From assembly GCA_023387815.1 (NCBI GenBank), contig JAEWHK010000037.1, positions 45,258-109,257 on the forward strand: a DNA stretch of 64,000 bases, in the 5' to 3' direction. Within the stretch, counting starts at the first letter, position 1. Each line of letters begins with the position of its first letter. The notes under the pieces are model-generated. The model was given only the letters and a program-made list of their open reading frames with translations, was not told where the DNA came from and did not search any database. Origin of the DNA: Pseudomonadota bacterium. Lineage in GTDB: Bacteria > Pseudomonadota > Gammaproteobacteria > Burkholderiales > Burkholderiaceae_B. A program made the translations under genes and the position numbers. Shown piece after piece: positions 24,914 through 34,019 of the stretch.

Positions 24914-25593
24914 TGGCAATTCGAACCGAAGCTTTTGGCGCCACCGGCGCTGCAGGACATATTGATTGCGTCATCGACTGGCCGGATCAGTCTGATCCCG
25001 ATACGCCCCTTCGTGGGTGGGCGCTGGTTCTGCATCCCCATCCCCTGCACGAAGGCACACGCAACAACAAGGTCGTCACTACCCTGGCCCGCGCTTACGC
25101 ACAGGCCGGTTACGCCGCCATTCGCCCCGATTTCCGCGGTGTCGGCAAATCAGACGGCACCTTCGACAAGTCTCGCGGCGAAACAGAGGATATGCAGCTG
25201 CTGATCCAGGCCTTTCTGAAGGCTCATCCCGAGCTTGAAGGCAAGCCCTGGCTGCTGGCCGGTTTCTCATTTGGCACTTCGGTGGCGGCGCAGCTGTATT
25301 CGGTGCTTGCCGAAGAAAAAAGTCAGCCTTTGCCGCAGCTGCTCACCCTGGTGGGGACCGCAGTGAAGCGCTTCGTCTGGCGCGACGTTCAGCTGCCGGA
25401 AAATATTATTGTCATACATGGCGAGCGTGATGACGTCGTGCCCTTACAGGAAGTGTTTGACTGGATTGCCGACTACCGCGTACCGGTCTCTGTCATCCCG
25501 CAGGCAACTCATTTCTTCCATGGCTATCTGGTCGAACTGAAAAAACTGGCGCTGGGCGCACTGCAGCAGATCACAGACAACAGCAGGCTGTAA
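24913..25593 (+). CDS. Alpha/beta hydrolase (COG2945-like)
   Basis: 226-residue alpha/beta-hydrolase-fold protein. It shows LHPHPLHEGTRNNKVV (oxyanion region), RPDFRGVGKSDG, the nucleophile elbow AGFSFGTSVA (GxSxG) and HGERDDVVP (acid) followed by ATHFFHG (catalytic His), so the Ser-Asp-His triad is complete. It resembles cytosolic hydrolases of the COG2945 group, whose substrates are unknown. No signal peptide. It overlaps the preceding gene by one base; dacC follows after 80 bases. Confidence 0.85.
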   Translation: MAIRTEAFGATGAAGHIDCVIDWPDQSDPDTPLRGWALVLHPHPLHEGTRNNKVVTTLARAYAQAGYAAIRPDFRGVGKSDGTFDKSRGETEDMQLLIQAFLKAHPELEGKPWLLAGFSFGTSVAAQLYSVLAEEKSQPLPQLLTLVGTAVKRFVWRDVQLPENIIVIHGERDDVVPLQEVFDWIADYRVPVSVIPQATHFFHGYLVELKKLALGALQQITDNSRL

Positions 25594-25673
25594 GGTATTT
25601 TGCGCGCTAAGCGCTTATAATTTCATTTTGCAGGCAGCCCTGTCCCAACCTTCTCATATCCGGATCCACTTCA

Positions 25674-26981
25674 ATGTTCTTACGTCGTGTCGTTCTCATC
25701 CTGATCATCGTCCTGATCGCAGGCGGTGCATTTGTCTTCTTCAACAAAAACAACAATACTGCGCCTGCCGGCAACGCACAGACAGCAGCAGGGACGGGTA
25801 CCACGCAGACCTTGTCAAACACACTGGCGACACCTTCGCAGGCTCCTGCTCAGAATTCGCGTTCCAGTGTGCCCGTGACCAATGCGGAAACACCGGTACT
25901 GAGTCAGGTCGCCGGCATGACACCGCCACAAAGCACCGTCAAATCCTGGTTCCTGATTGATGCTACTTCCGGTCAGATTCTGGGCAACCAGGACCCGGAT
26001 CTGAAGGTTGCACCTGCCTCTCTCACCAAACTGATGACCGCCAGCCTGGTCTTTTCTGCGCTCGACGAAAACCGCATCCGCCCCGAACAGGAAGTCACGG
26101 TGTCAGAAAAAGCCTGGCGCACCGGTGGTTCGCGCATGTTCATCAAGGTCAATACCCAGGTGTCCATCGATGACCTGGTCAAGGGCATGATCGTTCAGTC
26201 CGGTAATGACGCGACCATTCAGCTGGCCGAAACCGTTGCCGGCAGTGAAGATGTGTTCGTCAGTCAGATGAACAAGGAAGCGCAGGCGTTTGGCATGACC
26301 AACACCCACTTTACCGATCCTACCGGTCTGCCTGCACCTGACCACTTCACGACAGTGCGTGATCTGTCCATTCTGGCGCAGCACATCATCAAGGATCATC
26401 CCAAGTACTACCACTATTTCAGCCAGCCCGAGTTTACGTACAACAAAATCCGTCAGCACAACCGCAACGGCTTGTTGTCGCGCAATATCGGCGTGGATGG
26501 CCTCAAAACCGGCCATACTGAAGATGCCGGCTATTGCCTGATTGCTGCCGCAAAACGGGATGATCGTCGTCTTATTTCAGTTGTGGTCGGTGCGGCCACT
26601 GTGCGCGAACGCGAGCAGTTCAGTCAGAACCTGCTGGACTGGGGCTATCAGAATTTTGTTTCCCGCCAGCTGGCTGCTGCCGGCTCTCCGCTGCTGAGCC
26701 CCCGCGTCTGGGAAGGCACCACGAAAGAAGTGAAGCTGGGTTCCGCTGACGGCGTCAGCATCACCGTGCCACGTGGCATGGAAGACAAGGTACAGACCCT
26801 GACGCAGATCAATGGCAAACTGGTTGCCCCGCTGTCCAAAGGTCAGACCGTGGGCAATGTGCAGTTCGTGCTCAATGGCAAGGTATTGAAACAGGAATCG
26901 CTGACGGTGCTGGAAGACGTGCCTCAGGCCGGTTTCTTCGCCCGCATGTGGGACAAAGTCGTAGGCAGTTTCAGCAGCTGA
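25674..26981 (+). CDS. dacC: D-alanyl-D-alanine carboxypeptidase (PBP5/6 family)
   Basis: 435-residue penicillin-binding protein that trims the terminal D-Ala from peptidoglycan pentapeptides in the periplasm. The N-terminal hydrophobic segment (about 5-23) acts as signal or anchor. It is followed by a Thr/Ala/Gln-rich linker of about 65 residues that is longer than in E. coli PBP5. The catalytic triad motifs are S116-x-x-K119 in APASLTKLMT, SGN in MIVQSGNDATI and KTG in GLKTGHTEDAGYC. The C-terminal PBP5-associated domain ends in a likely amphipathic membrane helix (FFARMWDKVVGSFSS). A D-amino-acid aminotransferase follows, suggesting reuse of released D-Ala. The symbol could equally be dacA. 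Confidence 0.94.
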   Translation: MFLRRVVLILIIVLIAGGAFVFFNKNNNTAPAGNAQTAAGTGTTQTLSNTLATPSQAPAQNSRSSVPVTNAETPVLSQVAGMTPPQSTVKSWFLIDATSGQILGNQDPDLKVAPASLTKLMTASLVFSALDENRIRPEQEVTVSEKAWRTGGSRMFIKVNTQVSIDDLVKGMIVQSGNDATIQLAETVAGSEDVFVSQMNKEAQAFGMTNTHFTDPTGLPAPDHFTTVRDLSILAQHIIKDHPKYYHYFSQPEFTYNKIRQHNRNGLLSRNIGVDGLKTGHTEDAGYCLIAAAKRDDRRLISVVVGAATVREREQFSQNLLDWGYQNFVSRQLAAAGSPLLSPRVWEGTTKEVKLGSADGVSITVPRGMEDKVQTLTQINGKLVAPLSKGQTVGNVQFVLNGKVLKQESLTVLEDVPQAGFFARMWDKVVGSFSS

Positions 26982-27046
26982 GTCTGGTTGTTACTCCAGG
27001 ATTTGATTGTTTCTTCTGAGTTTGATCGTTTCTCATTAGGCAGAGT

Positions 27047-27916
27047 GTGGTGATACAGGGTATTGACAGTGACAGCATCGTTTACCTCAACGGTGACTAT
27101 GTCCGTGCTGATGAGGCAAAAATTTCGGTGTTTGACCGCGGTTTTATCTTTGGGGACGGCGTTTATGAAGTGGTGCCGGCCTACAATCGCAAACCGTTCA
27201 GGCTGAATGAACATTTGCAGCGCCTGGAGCGCAGCTTGAACGCCATCAAACTGGCTACCGGTAAAACCACCGAATTCTGGGCATCGCTGATGCAGGACAT
27301 GATCGCCCGTGCTGCCACAGACGATTCCTTTATTTATCTGCAGGTGACGCGTGGCGTCGCAAAGCGCGAGCATATTTTTCCCGTGCCGCCGGTGGAACCT
27401 ACCATTTTCTGCTCCAGCGGTCCGTTCATCCGTCCCACCGCAGAACAGCGTGAACGTGGGATCCGTGTGATTTCTGCGATCGATGAACGCTGGCTGCACT
27501 GCGATATCAAGTCTGTGTCGCTGCTCGGTAACGTGCTGGCACGTCAGATGGCCGCCGAGCGGGGCGTGGACGAAGTCATACAGTTTCGCGACGATCTGCT
27601 TACCGAAGGGTCGCTTAGTAATATGTGGGTGGTCAGCAAGGGAACACTGCTGGCACCCGTCAAAAACAATTTCATCCTGGAAGGCATCCGCTACGGTCTG
27701 CTGGCTACGCTGGCCGAGCGGGCCGGCATCCCGTTTGAAGCACGCAACATCACGCGTGCCGAGGTCTTTGCCGCCGATGAAATTCTTGTCACCTCCGCAA
27801 CCAAAGAGGTGCTGCCGGTCCTGGAACTGGACGGTGCACCAGTTGGAAACGGGCAACCCGGCCCCATATATAGGAAACTAAGGGCAGAATATGACAAGGA
27901 AATATCCCGACTATGA
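27047..27916 (+). CDS. dat: D-amino acid aminotransferase
   Basis: 289-residue fold-type IV PLP aminotransferase, interconverting D-alanine and D-glutamate with their keto acids. Motifs: ISVFDRGFIFGDGVYEVVP, the PLP lysine in HCDIKSVSLLGNVLA, EGSLSNMWVVSKG and ITRAEVFAADEILVTSA. It could in principle be a branched-chain enzyme, but the RGFxFGDGVYE start and the setting between the D,D-carboxypeptidase and ybeD favour Dat. The start is GTG at 27047 (a second GTG follows at 27050). The end overlaps ybeD by 4 bases (ATGA). Confidence 0.9.
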   Translation: MVIQGIDSDSIVYLNGDYVRADEAKISVFDRGFIFGDGVYEVVPAYNRKPFRLNEHLQRLERSLNAIKLATGKTTEFWASLMQDMIARAATDDSFIYLQVTRGVAKREHIFPVPPVEPTIFCSSGPFIRPTAEQRERGIRVISAIDERWLHCDIKSVSLLGNVLARQMAAERGVDEVIQFRDDLLTEGSLSNMWVVSKGTLLAPVKNNFILEGIRYGLLATLAERAGIPFEARNITRAEVFAADEILVTSATKEVLPVLELDGAPVGNGQPGPIYRKLRAEYDKEISRL

Positions 27917-28191
27917 TGAAAGACATCCCACCAGAGCAATCCCTGATCGAATACCCCTGTGACTTTCCCATCAAGGTCATGGGCGTTCAGCATCCCGAAC
28001 TGGCCCAGATCCTCTCGGACGTCGTGCTGCTGCACGATCCGGAATTTGACCCCGCTACGGTAGAAATGCGTCCCAGCAGCAAGGGCAACTATATTGGTTT
28101 GACTTTCACGATCCGTGCCACGTCTCGCGAGCAATTGGACACGCTTTACCGCGCGCTGCACGGCCACGAACTGGTCAAAATCGTGCTGTGA
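27913..28191 (+). CDS. ybeD: YbeD/DUF493 family protein
   Basis: 92-residue small protein of the DUF493 (YbeD) family with an ACT-like ferredoxin fold. It carries LIEYPCDFPIKVMG at the N-terminus and SSKGNYIGLTFTIRATSREQLDTLYRAL-type sequence in the second half. The family is nearly always encoded just before lipB, as here, and is thought to be a regulatory or allosteric protein of lipoate or cell-wall metabolism; no activity is established. It overlaps dat by 4 bases and lipB by 1 base, so all three are translationally coupled. Confidence 0.92.
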   Translation: MMKDIPPEQSLIEYPCDFPIKVMGVQHPELAQILSDVVLLHDPEFDPATVEMRPSSKGNYIGLTFTIRATSREQLDTLYRALHGHELVKIVL

Positions 28192-28826
28192 TGCCGGTGC
28201 AGGTTCGCCGCCTGGAAGGGCATACCCCCTACGAGCCGGTGTGGCAGGCCATGAAAACCTTTACCGAAGCGCGTAACCCAGACACCCCGGACGAGATCTG
28301 GCTGGTAGAACATCAGCCGGTCTACACGCTGGGGCAGGCCGGCAAGCCTGAACATCTGCTCAATACGGGCAATATCGAGGTTGTGCGCTCCAATCGTGGC
28401 GGCCAGGTCACCTATCATGGCCCCGGACAGCTGGTCGTGTATCCGCTGGTGGATCTGCGTCGCAAAAGTCTCTTCGTCAAGGAATACGTGGCACTCATCG
28501 AAGATGTTGTCCTGGAAACCCTGGCAGACTACGGTCTGACTGGCGCCTGTCGTAAAGCGGGTGCGCCCGGAGTCTATGTTCCGTTGCCGGACGGCACGCT
28601 GGCCAAAATTGCTGCCCTGGGCGTCAAAATCACACATGGCTGTGCCTATCACGGTCTTGCCCTGAACGTGGCGATGGACCTTCAGCCCTTTGACGGCATC
28701 AATCCTTGCGGTTATGCTGGTCTGCCCACGGTGGATCTGCGCACCATGGGCGTGGAAACAACAGTGCAGGAAGCCGGTGAGCGCCTGCTGTCGCATCTGT
28801 TGCCCAGATTCAGACAGGACGCGTAA
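28191..28826 (+). CDS. lipB: Octanoyl-[acyl-carrier-protein]--protein N-octanoyltransferase
   Basis: 211-residue LipB that moves octanoate from ACP onto the lipoyl domains of 2-oxoacid dehydrogenases and GcvH, first step of endogenous lipoate synthesis. Seen: VYTLGQAGKPEHLL, SNRGGQVTYHGPGQLVVYPL, the conserved lysine in KIAALGVKI and the catalytic cysteine in NPCGYAGLP. The start overlaps the ybeD stop (TGATG, 28189-28193); a GTG one codon upstream is less likely. A terminator follows, so lipA has its own promoter or receives read-through. Confidence 0.96.
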   Translation: MPVQVRRLEGHTPYEPVWQAMKTFTEARNPDTPDEIWLVEHQPVYTLGQAGKPEHLLNTGNIEVVRSNRGGQVTYHGPGQLVVYPLVDLRRKSLFVKEYVALIEDVVLETLADYGLTGACRKAGAPGVYVPLPDGTLAKIAALGVKITHGCAYHGLALNVAMDLQPFDGINPCGYAGLPTVDLRTMGVETTVQEAGERLLSHLLPRFRQDA

Positions 28827-28876
28827 TTCCGGGAACGACCCAGCTCAAAGTCACAAAACGAGCTTTTTCATCCCGC

Positions 28877-28910
28877 AGAACCCTAAACTTGGGGCAGACT
28901 TAGGGTTTTT
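28877..28910 (+). terminator. Terminator between lipB and lipA
   Basis: Stem AACCCTAA / TTAGGGTT (28879-28886 with 28900-28907), 13-base loop, followed by TTTTT. It lies 53 bases after the lipB stop and would end the dacC-lipB unit. Confidence 0.75.
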
Positions 28911-29034
28911 GCTGATAAGGTAATATTAAGCGTTAAAATAAAAAGATATTTCATGCGGCATTGCTTCCCGGCTACCCCCAGGGGACAGGCCAGATTGCTG
29001 CAACGTCCATTCCCAAGAGGGCCGTGACACCACC

Positions 29035-30015
29035 ATGACAACAAATACAGCAGTAAATCCGACAGTCAAAGACGAACAGTACGACGCCACAAAAAAACAG
29101 AAATCTTTTGACAAAACGTCCCGGATTCCCATCAAGATCATCCCCATTGAGCGGCTGAAAAAGCCCGAGTGGATTCGCGTCAAGGCCGCCGCGCCCAATT
29201 CGCGCTTCAACGATATCAAGAAAATTCTGCGGGAACACAATCTGTTCACCGTCTGTGAGGAAGCCTCCTGCCCCAATATCGGCGAATGCTTCGGCAAGGG
29301 CACGGCAACCTTCATGATCATGGGTGACAAGTGCACACGGCGCTGCCCCTTCTGTGATGTGGGTCACGGCAGACCCGATCCGCTGGATACCCAGGAGCCG
29401 TCAAACCTGGCCAAATCCATTGCCGCCATGCGCCTGAATTATGTGGTCATTACTTCCGTGGATCGCGACGATCTGCGCGACGGTGGTGCTGCGCACTTTG
29501 TGGAATGCATCAACGAAACCCGCAGTCGTTCTCCCATCACGCAGATTGAAGTGCTGGTGCCCGACTTTCGTGGCCGCCTGGACAAGGCGCTGGACATCTT
29601 CGGTGCCGGCCTGCCCGACGTCATGAACCATAACCTGGAAACGGTGCCCCGTCTGTATAAACAGTCCCGCCCCGGTGCAGACTATATGCATTCGCTTAAA
29701 CTGCTGCGCGACTTTAAACAACGCTATCCGGATGTGCCCACCAAATCGGGCCTGATGGTTGGCCTGGGTGAGACTGACGAGGAAATTCTGCAGGTGATGC
29801 GCGATATGCGCGATCACGATATCGATATGCTGACAATTGGCCAGTATCTGCAGCCTTCTGAACACCATTTGCCCGTCATGCGTTACGTGCACCCCGATAC
29901 GTTCAAAATGTTCGAGGAAGAGGCCTATAAAATGGGCTTTACGCATGCGGCAGTGGGCGCGATGGTCCGCTCGTCCTATCATGCAGATCAACAGGCCCAC
30001 GCTGCGGGCTTCTGA
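29035..30015 (+). CDS. lipA: Lipoyl synthase
   Basis: 326-residue radical SAM enzyme that inserts two sulfurs into protein-bound octanoyl groups to give lipoyl groups. Both iron-sulfur signatures are present: the auxiliary cluster CEEASCPNIGEC and the radical SAM CTRRCPFCDVG (CxxxCxxC). ITSVDRDDLRDGGA, ETVPRLY and SGLMVGLGETDEE follow, with RSSYHAD near the end carrying the serine ligand of the auxiliary cluster. The N-terminal 50 residues are a Thr/Lys-rich extension. It lies downstream of lipB beyond a terminator, in the common lipB-lipA order. Confidence 0.97.
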   Translation: MTTNTAVNPTVKDEQYDATKKQKSFDKTSRIPIKIIPIERLKKPEWIRVKAAAPNSRFNDIKKILREHNLFTVCEEASCPNIGECFGKGTATFMIMGDKCTRRCPFCDVGHGRPDPLDTQEPSNLAKSIAAMRLNYVVITSVDRDDLRDGGAAHFVECINETRSRSPITQIEVLVPDFRGRLDKALDIFGAGLPDVMNHNLETVPRLYKQSRPGADYMHSLKLLRDFKQRYPDVPTKSGLMVGLGETDEEILQVMRDMRDHDIDMLTIGQYLQPSEHHLPVMRYVHPDTFKMFEEEAYKMGFTHAAVGAMVRSSYHADQQAHAAGF

Positions 30016-30056
30016 TTATTTCTCCAACTGCATCTATGTATGGCGGAAAAACAGGA

Positions 30057-31088
30057 ATGAAACTACTGATTACCGGTGGCGCGGGCTTTATCGGCTCGCA
30101 CACTGTTGTTGAATTGCTCAATGCGGGTCACGAGATCGTCGTGCTCGACAATCTGTGCAACAGCTCTCCGGCCTCGCTGCGCCGCATAGAAAACATCACG
30201 GGCAAAACGCTGACCTTTGTCGAAGGCGATATTCGCGATGCCCGGCTGCTCGATTCCGTTTTTGCGACGCATGCGATTGACGCCGTTGTTCACTTTGCGG
30301 GTCTGAAGGCCGTTGGTGAAAGCGTAAAAGAGCCTTTGCGCTATTACGATAACAATGTTTGCGGCACGATCACTCTGTGTGAAGCCATGGCTCGTGCTGG
30401 TGTGTTCCGCTTTGTGTTCAGTTCTTCGGCCACCGTCTATGGTGAACCCGAGAGCATGCCCATTGCCGAATCCTGTCCCACCAGCCGGCCCAGCAATCCT
30501 TACGGCAGCTCCAAGCTGATGGTAGAACGGATTCTGGAAGACCTGGCTGCCTCAGATAACCGATGGTCTGTGGCCATTCTACGGTATTTCAATCCCGCCG
30601 GGGCCCATGAATCCGGCCAGATCGGTGAAGATCCCAACGGCATTCCCAATAACCTGCTGCCCTATATTACGCAGGTGGCTGTGGGCAAACTGGAAAAGTT
30701 GTCGGTGTTTGGCAGTGATTACGCTACGCATGACGGAACCGGTATTCGCGATTACATCCACGTGGTGGATCTGGCTCAGGGCCATCTGGCAGCGCTGGAT
30801 TACATCAAGGACAAAACCGGCACCCGAATCTGGAATCTGGGTACCGGCACCGGCTATTCCGTTCTGGACATTGTGAAAGCGTTTGAAGCGGCCACCGGCG
30901 TCAGCATTCCCTACGCGCTCTCGCCCAGAAGAGACGGGGACATTGCCGAGTGCTGGGCTGACCCGGAAAAGGCGCGCCGCGAGCTGGGGTGGAGTGCACG
31001 GCGCGGTTTATCACAAATGATGTCGGACAGCTGGCGCTGGCAGAAAAACAACCCCAACGGCTTCCGCGACGACGACGCAGAGAATTAA
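30057..31088 (+). CDS. galE: UDP-glucose 4-epimerase
   Basis: 343-residue extended short-chain dehydrogenase that interconverts UDP-glucose and UDP-galactose (some members also the N-acetyl sugars). Seen: LITGGAGFIGSHTVVELL (NAD binding), VVLDNLCNSS, VHFAGLKAVGES, SSSATVYG with the catalytic Ser and Tyr/Lys pair NPYGSSKLMVE, RYFNPAGAHESG, DGTGIRDYIHVVDLAQGH. The upstream in-frame ATG (30036) has no ribosome-binding site; ATG 30057 follows AGGA closely. It overlaps the convergent glycosyltransferase gene by 4 bases. It probably supplies UDP-Gal for the polysaccharide cluster. Confidence 0.95.
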   Translation: MKLLITGGAGFIGSHTVVELLNAGHEIVVLDNLCNSSPASLRRIENITGKTLTFVEGDIRDARLLDSVFATHAIDAVVHFAGLKAVGESVKEPLRYYDNNVCGTITLCEAMARAGVFRFVFSSSATVYGEPESMPIAESCPTSRPSNPYGSSKLMVERILEDLAASDNRWSVAILRYFNPAGAHESGQIGEDPNGIPNNLLPYITQVAVGKLEKLSVFGSDYATHDGTGIRDYIHVVDLAQGHLAALDYIKDKTGTRIWNLGTGTGYSVLDIVKAFEAATGVSIPYALSPRRDGDIAECWADPEKARRELGWSARRGLSQMMSDSWRWQKNNPNGFRDDDAEN

Positions 31089-32200
31089 TTGGGCAATACG
31101 CTGCGATAGACGTCCCGCGTCTGGTCTGCAAAAACGGACAGATTAAAGTACGTCTCTGCACGTTGCCGGCTGTGCTGACCAATCATGCTGCGTGTTGCCG
31201 AATCGGGCAGAATCTCCAGCAACAGGGCGCGCAACGCAGCCATATCCCTGGCGGGTGTCACCCAGCCCGATACGCCATGTTCGAGATTCTCAGGCAGCCC
31301 TCCCGCATCGCTCACAATGGTGGGCAGCCCACAGGACATGCTTTCGCGCGCGGCAAATGACAGCGCCTCGTTGTGCGACAGAACAAATCCCAGATCACTG
31401 GCGGCCAGCACGGGTCGGATATCATCCAGCAGACCCGGGAAAACGATGTGCTCCTTCATTTGCAGGCCGGCAATAATCTTCAGCGTGTCACTGCCAGGCA
31501 TATCGCCTGCAACCACCATGCGACAGCGATCCCGCAGTTCCGGCGGCAGGCCGGCTATTGCATAAACCAGCTCCAGCCAGCCTTTCTCGTAATCGGTGCC
31601 GCCCGTGCTCCCGAACACGATCATCTGCGGATCGTCAGTGCCCAGCAACGCCAGGCGAGCCGCCGAGCGTTCTGCAGCTGTCGGCGGTCTGAAATAGTCC
31701 ACGTCGATCCCGTGATGGATGACATGTATCGGCATCCGCAGGTAATCGCTGTCCTTGAACAGGCCCGCAACGTACTGGCTGACGGCAATGACGGCATCGG
31801 TTGCCATACTGGCGCGCAGCCGATGTCCTAGCGTATGCACGGAGTGATCGTTATGCTTGGTGAAAACAATACGGGGGCGCATAGCCCTGGGCATCCCCAG
31901 ACAGGCCAGCATGACGTGACGGTGGTCGGCAGAGGCGTTGACGTGGATGATGTCGAACCGCTCCTTGCGAATCAGTCGCCGCAGCTGGCGAACTTCCGGC
32001 AGCCATTTGCCCAGGCGCGAATTGAAACACTGATCGACCACAACCACACCATCCACTTCACTGGCGTAGCGATACAGACGGCTGGTACCAGGCGTGGCCA
32101 CCCAGCACTCGTCATTTCTGTACTGCTGCAACAGATTCAGGATGTACGTGACATGACCGCCACCATTGCGTTTGTGGAAATTGGTAAAAAGAATCTTCAT
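31085..32200 (-). CDS. GT4-family glycosyltransferase
   Basis: 371-residue GT-B glycosyltransferase, cytoplasmic, using a nucleotide sugar donor. The N-terminus MKILFTNFHKRNGGGHVTYI has the Gly-rich acceptor-side loop. The C-terminal donor domain has VFGSTGGTDYEKGWLELV, HIVFPGLLDDIRPVLAASDLG and the E-x7-E-type motif in NEALSFAARESMSCGLPTIVSDAGGLPE. The sugar and acceptor are unknown. It is coupled to pgi by a 4-base ATGA overlap, on the strand opposite to galE. Confidence 0.9.
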   Translation of the reverse strand: MKILFTNFHKRNGGGHVTYILNLLQQYRNDECWVATPGTSRLYRYASEVDGVVVVDQCFNSRLGKWLPEVRQLRRLIRKERFDIIHVNASADHRHVMLACLGMPRAMRPRIVFTKHNDHSVHTLGHRLRASMATDAVIAVSQYVAGLFKDSDYLRMPIHVIHHGIDVDYFRPPTAAERSAARLALLGTDDPQMIVFGSTGGTDYEKGWLELVYAIAGLPPELRDRCRMVVAGDMPGSDTLKIIAGLQMKEHIVFPGLLDDIRPVLAASDLGFVLSHNEALSFAARESMSCGLPTIVSDAGGLPENLEHGVSGWVTPARDMAALRALLLEILPDSATRSMIGQHSRQRAETYFNLSVFADQTRDVYRSVLPN

Positions 32201-33768
32201 TCCATCTGCGAACGAATGCGTTCAATCCAGTAACGTGTTGAGGCATCGTGCGGTGCAAGCGGCGCGGCCCCTTTGAGTTCGGCGGTAATATCCGTTGCCA
32301 GTACCTTGCCGTATTCCACACCCCATTGGTCAAACGGATTCAGACCCCATATGAGGCCCTGCACAAATACCTTGTGTTCATAAAGCGCCAGCAGAGCACC
32401 CAGAGAGAAGGGCGTCAGACTTGGCATCATAATCAGGTTCGAGGGACGGCCGCCAGGGTGAACCTTATGTTTTGCCAGACTGCGGGCCTCGTCCTCGGAC
32501 AGCCCCGCATCCATGCTTTCCTGCACGGCCTGCTCGTAGGTCTTGCCATTCATCAGTGCTTCGCGCTGCGCCAGGCAGTGGGCAAGCAGCTGAATATGGT
32601 GTTCCTTCCAGCCATGGTCTTCGTGCTGACAGGCAATGAAGTCCACCGGTGCACCATCGCTGCCTTGGTGCAGCCACTGGAAGAAAGTGTGCTGTGCATC
32701 TGTTCCCGGCATGCCCCATACCGCAGGGCCCGTGGGCACTTCGATAGGGTTGCCATCCAGATCCACCGACTTGCCCAGCGATTCCATTTCCAGCTGCTGG
32801 ATGTACGGAATCAGATTGGCCAGGCGTGAATCATAAGCAGAAATATTCAGCGACCCGTAGCCCAGCACACTTCGGTTGGCGACGCCGGCCAGCGCCAGCT
32901 GCACCGGCGCATTCTGCTCCACGGGGGCGGACAGAAAATGATCGTCCATGGCCTTGGCGCCGCTTTGCAGGCCCGCTACCACGTCTGGTCCCACGGCCAG
33001 GCCGGCGGCCACGCCCACGGCAGACCAGATGGAAAAACGGCCACCTACCCAGTCCCAGAACCGGAAAATCTGACTTTGCTGCAAGCCCCAGGCCTTGGCC
33101 GCTTCTGCATTGGCCGTCACGGCAATGACCTGGTTCAGGGGTTGTGCAATACCAGCTGCCTTCATCCATTCTATGGCGCGCTTGGCATTTTCCAGGGTTT
33201 CGGCGGTCCTGAAGGATTTACTGGCAACCACTACCAGTGTCTCGCGCGGATCCAGACCGGCCAGGCCGCCCTCGACCGCGTGTCCGTCAATATTGGCCAC
33301 AAACCGGATATTGCGCCACATACCCGCGTAGCCAAAGGCGCCAACCACCAGACGTACGCCCCAGTCGCTGCCGCCAATACCAATGTGGACGATATTGCGC
33401 CAGCGTCGTTCACTGTCGCTGCGCCGGACAAACTCCAGGGCCCGATTGCGCTCTTCGGCCACCTCGGCGGCCGGCCGCGGTGTACGCAGCTCGGTATGCC
33501 AGGCGGCGCGGTTCTCGGTCGTATTGACGGGTTGACCCTCAAAAAGCGCCTTGCGCGCCTGTGGAAAATGACGGGCTTCCAGCAGGGCCCCTGCTGTCTG
33601 CTGTACCGCCGGGTCATAGGGCTGCGCTGTCAGGTCAATCTGCATGCCCGCCGCTTCGATAATTCTGGGCGTAGGCGCCAGCCGGGGGGCCTGCTTAATG
33701 GCTTTTGCATAATCCTGCCATTCGGGCAGCGCAGTCAGCGACTTCTGCGATTGCGATTTAGTATTCAA
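32197..33768 (-). CDS. pgi: Glucose-6-phosphate isomerase
   Basis: 523-residue Pgi converting glucose 6-phosphate and fructose 6-phosphate, supplying precursors for glycolysis, gluconeogenesis and sugar nucleotides. Seen: IGIGGSDWGVRLV (phosphate binding), VASKSFRTAETL, VGGRFSIWSAVG, the catalytic Glu region with HQGSDGAPVDFIA, and SLAKHKVHPGGRPSN with the catalytic lysine. The length is slightly under the usual 550. It heads a two-gene minus-strand unit with the glycosyltransferase, divergent from the initiating transferase across 251 bases. Confidence 0.96.
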   Translation of the reverse strand: MNTKSQSQKSLTALPEWQDYAKAIKQAPRLAPTPRIIEAAGMQIDLTAQPYDPAVQQTAGALLEARHFPQARKALFEGQPVNTTENRAAWHTELRTPRPAAEVAEERNRALEFVRRSDSERRWRNIVHIGIGGSDWGVRLVVGAFGYAGMWRNIRFVANIDGHAVEGGLAGLDPRETLVVVASKSFRTAETLENAKRAIEWMKAAGIAQPLNQVIAVTANAEAAKAWGLQQSQIFRFWDWVGGRFSIWSAVGVAAGLAVGPDVVAGLQSGAKAMDDHFLSAPVEQNAPVQLALAGVANRSVLGYGSLNISAYDSRLANLIPYIQQLEMESLGKSVDLDGNPIEVPTGPAVWGMPGTDAQHTFFQWLHQGSDGAPVDFIACQHEDHGWKEHHIQLLAHCLAQREALMNGKTYEQAVQESMDAGLSEDEARSLAKHKVHPGGRPSNLIMMPSLTPFSLGALLALYEHKVFVQGLIWGLNPFDQWGVEYGKVLATDITAELKGAAPLAPHDASTRYWIERIRSQME

Positions 33769-34019
33769 GTTATTCCTGCCAATACAAATTCAGGTTTATG
33801 AAAAAACAATGTGACATCAAGTATAACGTAGCAGCAAAAGGCAACAGCATTCGGATGGCAACCGCCTGAAACAGTCGCGTGCGTTCAGAGCGCAACGGTT
33901 TTCGATTGTTTTATTTTTCCCGAATGTTACAGGCGCATCTTAAGCAGTAAACTAGCTGCTTTATTTCCAGATTCGTAGTGTAATACACCCCATGTATCAT
34001 TAGGATCCGACCCTGAACC

